NCBI GenBank assembly: GCA_003343905.1
Contig: QAKI01000062.1
Coordinates: forward strand, 1-52,018
Direction: 5' to 3'
Origin: Subdoligranulum variabile
GTDB lineage: Bacteria > Bacillota > Clostridia > Oscillospirales > Ruminococcaceae
Length of the DNA: 52,018 nt
Under the pieces are notes generated by a model. That model was not told where the DNA came from. It did not search any database and saw only the letters and a program-made list of their open reading frames with translations. Shown here piece after piece: positions 48,360-52,018 of this stretch (position 1 is the stretch's first letter; every line of letters begins with the position of its first letter). A program made the translations under genes and the position numbers.

Positions 48360-48525
48360 TAAGGATATGTGGCCACAAAATATCTCTTGCAGCCCCCAGC
48401 GCTACAGTCTGGGCCGATATATAGAACCTGTTGCAGCAAGCAGGTTAGGCAGTTTAGGTAACGACTGCCAATTACAGTGTGAAGGGAAACCGGGGTGCGA
48501 CGAATCGTCGTGCCCCGGTTTTCTT
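48360..48525 (+). ncRNA. Candidate type III antitoxin RNA (ToxI-like)
   Basis: A short transcript is predicted between the perfect promoter and the palindromic terminator at 48488-48525, immediately upstream of the toxN-like gene. It can form four hairpins: GATAT/ATATC (48364-48384), CCCAG/CTGGG (48395-48413), AACCTG/CAGGTT (48425-48446), and GGCAGT/ACTGCC (48448-48469). Known ToxI loci are tandem repeats of about 35-45 nt; no clear tandem repeat is visible here, so it may be a single-unit or diverged antitoxin. The assignment rests mainly on gene order. Confidence 0.65.
48488..48525 (+). terminator. Element palindrome copy 14, terminator of the antitoxin RNA
   Basis: Core TGCGACGAATCGTCGTG (48496-48512) within AACCGGGG/CCCCGGTT flanks, the arm change at the right end fitting its own flank, followed by TTTCTTTTG. 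Partial read-through here would set the antitoxin RNA to toxin mRNA ratio. Confidence 0.88.
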
Positions 48526-48547
48526 TTGTAGCGAAGGAAGAAAAGAC

Positions 48548-49231
48548 GTGAAAAAACTGGCATTTTACGACGTACCCTCTGATTACGTCAATTATCTACG
48601 AGATTTTGAAAATAGCATACGCGGCTTTTCTCGCGTCCCCCTTGTCGATTATGAGGCCCATAACCGCAAGGGGAAATTTTTTTGCGGTATCGTTTTGCAG
48701 ATCAATGATTTCCAATACTTTGTCCCTGTATCATCGAACATCCATGACCATCCCAACACGATCTTTCTGTATGACCGACACAAACGCATTGGCTCGTTGC
48801 GCTTTGGCTTTATGATTCCTGTGCCGGAGCGCGTAATGAAAGAGCGGCTGATACGCAATGAAACAGACCCGCAGTACAGGCGGCTATTAGAAAAAGAACT
48901 CGCCTACTGCCGACGCAACGATTCCTCTATCCGAGAAATGGCGCTGAAAACCTACATGACGATCTCGTTGTCCGGGCGCGGCATTGAGCCGCGCCACCTG
49001 GATCGAAGCTGTGATTTCCGTTTGCTGGAAGGGGCGTGCGCTATATATGCACGTGAGCACAATCTATCCCAGAATAGGTTAGACCCCACCATCGAAATGC
49101 TGCGCCAGGAACGGCCACGCACCCTGGACGAGATCATTGCCAGCGCCACAGCCCGCGCTGATGAACTCAATGCGCAGCGTAGTTCAAGTTCAATCAAGGC
49201 CCGCGCCAAAGAAGATCCCCAGCACGAATAA
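48548..49231 (+). CDS. toxN: ToxN/AbiQ-like type III toxin endoribonuclease with the shared C-terminal tail
   Basis: 227 residues from a GTG after GAAGGAAGAAAAGAC. The first 170 match ToxN/AbiQ/TenpN: LAFYDVPSDYVNYLRDFE, GKFFCGIVLQINDFQYFVPVSS (compare ToxN FIGIVLEI...KYLAPL), SLRFGFMIPVP, YRRLLEKELAYCRRNDSSIREMALKTY. These are endoribonucleases held in check by a small RNA, and they act in phage defence and plasmid stability. After a short spacer comes the element tail (LDEIIASATARADELNAQR) and a polar end, not part of normal ToxN. The gene follows a promoter, RNA and terminator in the standard type III order. Confidence 0.82.
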   Translation: MKKLAFYDVPSDYVNYLRDFENSIRGFSRVPLVDYEAHNRKGKFFCGIVLQINDFQYFVPVSSNIHDHPNTIFLYDRHKRIGSLRFGFMIPVPERVMKERLIRNETDPQYRRLLEKELAYCRRNDSSIREMALKTYMTISLSGRGIEPRHLDRSCDFRLLEGACAIYAREHNLSQNRLDPTIEMLRQERPRTLDEIIASATARADELNAQRSSSSIKARAKEDPQHE

Positions 49232-49236
49232 TTTCC

Positions 49237-49255
49237 GTGCGACAAATCGTCGCAC
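49237..49255. repeat. Element palindrome copy 15
   Basis: GTGCGACAAATCGTCGCAC around core 49238-49254, just after the toxN-like stop. Confidence 0.9.
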
Positions 49256-49314
49256 CATTGGCAAGCCGCTATTTTTCGGTTATAATGAAATAAATGAGAG
49301 GCAGGTGAACATTC

Positions 49315-50601
49315 ATGAAATACATTTTAATGCACAGGGAATTGCCGGTTGCGGTTCTTGATATAAACCCGAACAACGCCTCTATCAATCATGTGGACGA
49401 AGTTCTTGCCGCCGATCACTTGCCTATCAATGTTAAGCACGACAAATTCCATATCACGCAAGACCTTGACCGTTGGTTTTCCGGGCGGGCAATTCCCGCC
49501 AGTCGTTCTGGCTTTCGCCAGGCGTTGGAGGACTTAGCCGTTCAGCGCGGTATTGAACTATCGTCAGGCAAGCTGCTGATGGAATGCTACGGCTTGAGCC
49601 TGTCCGACCAATACTGGGTATCTCCTGCGGATACCCCGCTGGACTGGTCGAAAATCAACTTCTACGACAATCCTTTCAGTGAAGATGTCGGGGATTTTCT
49701 CTTTGGGCAAATTGTAGAGCGCGGTATGCTGGACTTGACGTCCCCCTGCAACACATCCGATGGTTGGCTCCGCAAGAAATGGAAAATCATAGGTGGGCAG
49801 CGGGTGCTCATCAAGGGTGGCAGCGGACTACCACAGCAAGAACCTTTTAACGAGGTCGTTGCCGCTGCAATCTGCCAGCGCTTGCAAATTCCCCATGTTC
49901 CCTATTCTATACTTTGGGAAAGTGGTAAACCATACAGTGCTTGCCCCAACATGACTACCAATAGGCAAGACCTGGTCAGTGCCTACGCCATTTACTCGTC
50001 TGGCAAAAAACCAAACCACCTGTCTGCCTTTGACTATTTTATCGGACGTTGCGAACAGTTGGGAATTACCGGTGTACGTCGGTCGGTCAGCCAAATGGTA
50101 GCGCTGGATTTCCTGATTTGCAATCAAGACCGCCATTTCGGTAATTTCGGTGCGATCCGTGATGCCGTCACACTCGACTGGCAGGGCATGGCCCCGATCT
50201 ACGACAGCGGCACCAGTATGTGGCAAGATCAATACGCAACACAAATCCACGCGCGCGCCGATGCCAGCGCAAAGCCGTTTTGTAATACCCATCGTGAGCA
50301 AATCGAACTGGTTGCCCGCGACCTTGACTGGCTCGATTTTTCTGCCCTGCAAGGCTTGCAAGAAGAAGTTTACGCCATTTATTCACAAGCACATTTTGGA
50401 GAACCGAACCGGGCTGCCATTTTGAGCCAGGCGGTGGCTGCACGCTGTGACTATTTGCAGGCCCTGGTGCATGAGTTTGCCCCACCGGTAGTATCAGTGA
50501 ACTCCATTTGTGACTGCGCCACGGCCCGCGCTGCTGAGATCAACGCTGCGCGCGGCGAGAATGGTCACAGCACACCAGAGCAAGCACCGCAACACGAATG
50601 A
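49315..50601 (+). CDS. HipA-like kinase with the shared C-terminal tail
   Basis: 428 residues. The kinase core of the HipA/CtkA type is visible: VLIKGGSGLPQQEPFNEVVAAAI, then the catalytic loop MVALDFLICNQDRHFGNFGAI and metal-binding PIYDSGTSMW. HipA proteins phosphorylate targets such as glutamyl-tRNA synthetase and act as toxins, normally with a HipB antitoxin, which is absent here. The protein ends SINSICDCATARAAEINAAR-like (actual VNSICDCATARAAEINAAR) plus PEQAPQHE, the element tail. The gene is between the toxN-like and fic genes, and the ribosome-binding site is GAGGCAGGTGA. Confidence 0.85.
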   Translation: MKYILMHRELPVAVLDINPNNASINHVDEVLAADHLPINVKHDKFHITQDLDRWFSGRAIPASRSGFRQALEDLAVQRGIELSSGKLLMECYGLSLSDQYWVSPADTPLDWSKINFYDNPFSEDVGDFLFGQIVERGMLDLTSPCNTSDGWLRKKWKIIGGQRVLIKGGSGLPQQEPFNEVVAAAICQRLQIPHVPYSILWESGKPYSACPNMTTNRQDLVSAYAIYSSGKKPNHLSAFDYFIGRCEQLGITGVRRSVSQMVALDFLICNQDRHFGNFGAIRDAVTLDWQGMAPIYDSGTSMWQDQYATQIHARADASAKPFCNTHREQIELVARDLDWLDFSALQGLQEEVYAIYSQAHFGEPNRAAILSQAVAARCDYLQALVHEFAPPVVSVNSICDCATARAAEINAARGENGHSTPEQAPQHE

Positions 50602-50603
50602 TG

Positions 50604-50629
50604 CCCGTGCGACGAATTTTCGCACCGGG
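50604..50629. repeat. Element palindrome copy 16 (degenerate centre)
   Basis: Core TGCGACGAATTTTCGCA (50608-50624) with CCCG/CGGG flanks after the HipA-like stop. The centre has changed but the outer pairing is kept. Confidence 0.82.
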
Positions 50630-50669
50630 TATCTACTATCCGTCTTGGACAAGTAAGGAGAATCCCGAA

Positions 50670-51476
50670 ATGCCAAACAAAATCATAGACATCATCCGAA
50701 ACAACCGCACCTACTTTGAGGACTTCGTCACACGCAGTACCTATCATTCCAACCGTATCGAAGGGAGCACCCTTTCTTACGCAGAGACCTATGCCATTAT
50801 TTTTAACGATAATTCGCTTCAGCTCCATGCCACTGCGAGAGAGCTATACGAAGCGATCAACCATAAATACGCAATCGACTATCTTCTCAAAAACATTGAT
50901 GAACCTTTGAGTGAAACGATGATTAAATGCCTGGCGCAAATCATCAACAAAAACATCAATGAGATCGACGGCTATCGTCACCAGCAGGTAATGATTCGGG
51001 GTGTCGAGCATATCCCACCCGCCCCCGCTATGGTGCCGCAACGAATGATGTACTTTGTGTACAACTATAATCATTCCGAAGCACTTTCGCCTTTTGAACG
51101 CGCGGCACAATTCCATATTGAGTACGAGCGCATTCATCCTTTCAGTGATGGAAATGGGCGGACGGGTCGCCTCTTGGTTAATTACGAACTAATTCGCCAT
51201 GAGTTGCCGCCGATCGTTGTTCCCTTTGAACGCCGGGCCGAATACATGGAACTTCTGGCACAGAAGAACGTATCCGGTCTAAGCAAGTTCTTTGAAGAAC
51301 AATGCGAGAGTGAACGGCAGCGAATGGAAACCATTTTGCAGGCAGAACCGCTTGCTGTGCCGCAAAACGGTATCGACGCCATTTGTTCCAGCGCCACAGC
51401 CCGCGCCGCTGAGATCAATGGGCAGCACCCGGCACCCGGCCCCACGCCGCAAAAGCAAGAGACCGAACTCAACTAA
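50670..51476 (+). CDS. fic: Fic domain protein (probable AMPylase) with the shared C-terminal tail
   Basis: 268 residues. The Fic motif HPFSDGNGRTGR is complete at about 156-167, so it should transfer AMP (or another nucleotide) to target hydroxyls. An inhibitory helix motif, Ser27-x3-Glu31-Gly32 in HSNRIEGS, makes it a class II (self-inhibited) Fic. After the Fic fold comes IDAICSSATARAAEINGQH plus a polar end, the element tail. Fic toxins carrying a secretion domain are known from Bartonella type IV effectors (Fic-BID); this has a similar logic with a different tail. The ATG at 50670 follows AAGGAG; upstream in-frame codons read through a palindrome and are not used. Confidence 0.9.
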   Translation: MPNKIIDIIRNNRTYFEDFVTRSTYHSNRIEGSTLSYAETYAIIFNDNSLQLHATARELYEAINHKYAIDYLLKNIDEPLSETMIKCLAQIINKNINEIDGYRHQQVMIRGVEHIPPAPAMVPQRMMYFVYNYNHSEALSPFERAAQFHIEYERIHPFSDGNGRTGRLLVNYELIRHELPPIVVPFERRAEYMELLAQKNVSGLSKFFEEQCESERQRMETILQAEPLAVPQNGIDAICSSATARAAEINGQHPAPGPTPQKQETELN

Positions 51477-51489
51477 ATACAACTACCAA

Positions 51490-51526
51490 CCCCCAGGTAC
51501 GACGAATCGTCGCACCTGGGGGTTTA
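51490..51526 (+). terminator. Element palindrome copy 17, long hairpin
   Basis: Core TACGACGAATCGTCGCA (51498-51514) with CCCCCAGG/CCTGGGGG flanks followed by TTTACTTTT. It separates the fic gene from the relaxase. Confidence 0.9.
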
Positions 51527-51550
51527 CTTTTGAAAGAAAGGAGGCTCCGT

Positions 51551-51901
51551 ATGGCCGTTACGAAAATCCACGCAATCAAATCTACACTCAGCAAGGCGAT
51601 TGCCTATATCGAAAACCCACGCAAAACCGATGGGCAACTATATGTTTCCGGCTATAATACAGAGCCTCAAACCGCCTCTCTTGATTTCGAGATGACTGCC
51701 ACTCTGGCCCGCAAAGCATACCGCAGTACCAGCAGCCGTAAGGGCAATCTGGCGTATCACTTAATACAATCGTTCTCACCAGACGACGATTTGACTCCGG
51801 AGCAGGCTCACGAACTGGGACGCAAACTCGCGGCAGAATTTACAGGTGGACGCTACGAGTTTGTAGTTGCGACACACCTTGATAAGAACCAGCTACACAA
51901 C
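51551..51901 (+). CDS. MobP-type relaxase, 5' exon (interrupted by a group II intron)
   Basis: The conjugative relaxase nicks oriT and pilots the DNA strand. The first 117 residues are visible, from MAVTKIHAIKSTLSKAIAYI to the metal-binding/nicking motif region FVVATHLDKNQLHN. There the frame meets a group II intron at the point where the next residue should be the final His of the HxHN(H) triad. The residue normally His before LHN is Gln here (NQLHN), an unusual change. A ribosome-binding site (AAAGGAGG) precedes the ATG. The 3' exon lies outside the window. Splicing would be needed for a full-length protein. Confidence 0.85.
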
Positions 51902-52018
51902 GTACGCCCGGATAGGGCAATGAGAAAAGCAGTATGAGGTACTGCCCCGTAAGATAACGCGGGAAACAACCAGCCTAACCGAAAGGCGAAAGCTGACACG
52001 GGAACACAGTACGGCTGG
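51902..52018 (+). mobile_element. Group II intron of Ll.LtrB type (5' end only)
   Basis: The intron begins GTACGCCCGGATAGGG and continues with blocks almost identical in order to the 5' end of lactococcal Ll.LtrB: AAGATAACGCGGGAAACA, CAGCCTAACCGAAAGGCG, AAAGCTGACACGGGAACA. The 5' end GTACG departs from the usual GTGYG. The insertion point in a relaxase catalytic motif matches the natural home of Ll.LtrB. The remaining domains and any reverse-transcriptase gene are past the window edge. A short in-frame ORF reading into the intron stops within 12 codons. Confidence 0.88.

Noticed and set aside
48479..48547. A longer start for the toxN-like gene at 48479
   Set aside because: It would place the palindromic terminator inside the coding sequence. 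The GTG at 48548 has a good ribosome-binding site and matches where family similarity begins.
50598..50669. A longer start for the Fic gene
   Set aside because: The extra codons translate the palindrome, and the ATG at 50670 has AAGGAG at good spacing.
19316..51526. CRISPR array made of the recurring palindromes
   Set aside because: The copies are separated by whole genes, not by uniform short spacers, and no cas genes are present.
51902..51937. Natural C terminus of a short relaxase ending VRPDRAMRKAV
   Set aside because: The residues after LHN are read from group II intron sequence. The intron start and its Ll.LtrB-like blocks explain the early stop.

Overview
The window joins two very different kinds of DNA. 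Positions 1 to about 17.9 kb are GC-rich, densely packed bacterial chromosome, read almost entirely on the minus strand: a sugar-type ABC ATPase, two AraC regulators, galE, a Clp ATPase with an N-terminal zinc finger, CvpA, a DUF5711 protein, truA, the ECF transporter energising module (ecfT-ecfA2-ecfA1), a methyltransferase, glmM, and ruvB-ruvA-ruvC, ending at tRNA-Val(GAC). Gene content, order and base composition suggest a high-GC gut Clostridia of the Faecalibacterium/Subdoligranulum/Gemmiger type. This is an inference from style; no species marker was available.

From just beyond the tRNA-Val terminator (about 17.9 kb) to the end of the window the DNA has visibly lower GC and every gene reads rightward. 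This is the left part of an integrative conjugative element (ICE). In order it holds: an orphan HEARO/omegaRNA-like RNA; a tyrosine integrase; a parA-parB pair; SpoVG-like and J-domain proteins; a Big2-CAP lipoprotein; a 2046-residue sortase-anchored adhesin; DUF3846 and LPD11 proteins; a degenerate tyrosine recombinase; a CHC2/Toprim primase-like protein; PcfB; the type IV secretion core (VirD4, Maff2, TrbL/VirB6-like, PrgI, VirB4, NlpC/P60 hydrolase); a BlaI-like repressor; an ArdC-YodL antirestriction-like protein; a probable oriT with MobC; a cluster of toxin-like genes (pentapeptide-like, ToxN-like, HipA-like, Fic); and a relaxase interrupted in its catalytic motif by a group II intron that runs off the window. 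The right end of the ICE is not visible.

Three element-wide signals stand out. (1) Five otherwise unrelated proteins (ArdC-YodL, pentapeptide-like, ToxN-like, HipA-like, Fic) end in the same tail, roughly I-C-x-x-A-x-x-R-A-x-E-[IL]-N followed by about 12-24 hydrophilic residues. Weaker versions end the LPD11 protein and PcfB. PcfB-like proteins are known adaptors of the coupling ATPase, so the tail may be a secretion signal that sends toxins and antirestriction proteins through the conjugation channel into recipients. (2) Seventeen copies of one 17-bp palindrome (TGCGACGAATCGTCGCA and close variants) sit between genes across the element. Many carry copy-specific complementary flanks and some are followed by a T run, so they look like RNA hairpins or terminators with an invariant tip. 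(3) Three copies of a structured element of about 180 bp each directly follow one of these palindromes; the last two lead straight into the ribosome-binding site of the next gene.

The ToxN-like gene also has the layout of a type III toxin-antitoxin locus: a perfect TTGACA-17-TATAAT promoter, a short structured non-coding RNA, a palindromic terminator, then the endoribonuclease, here carrying the shared tail.
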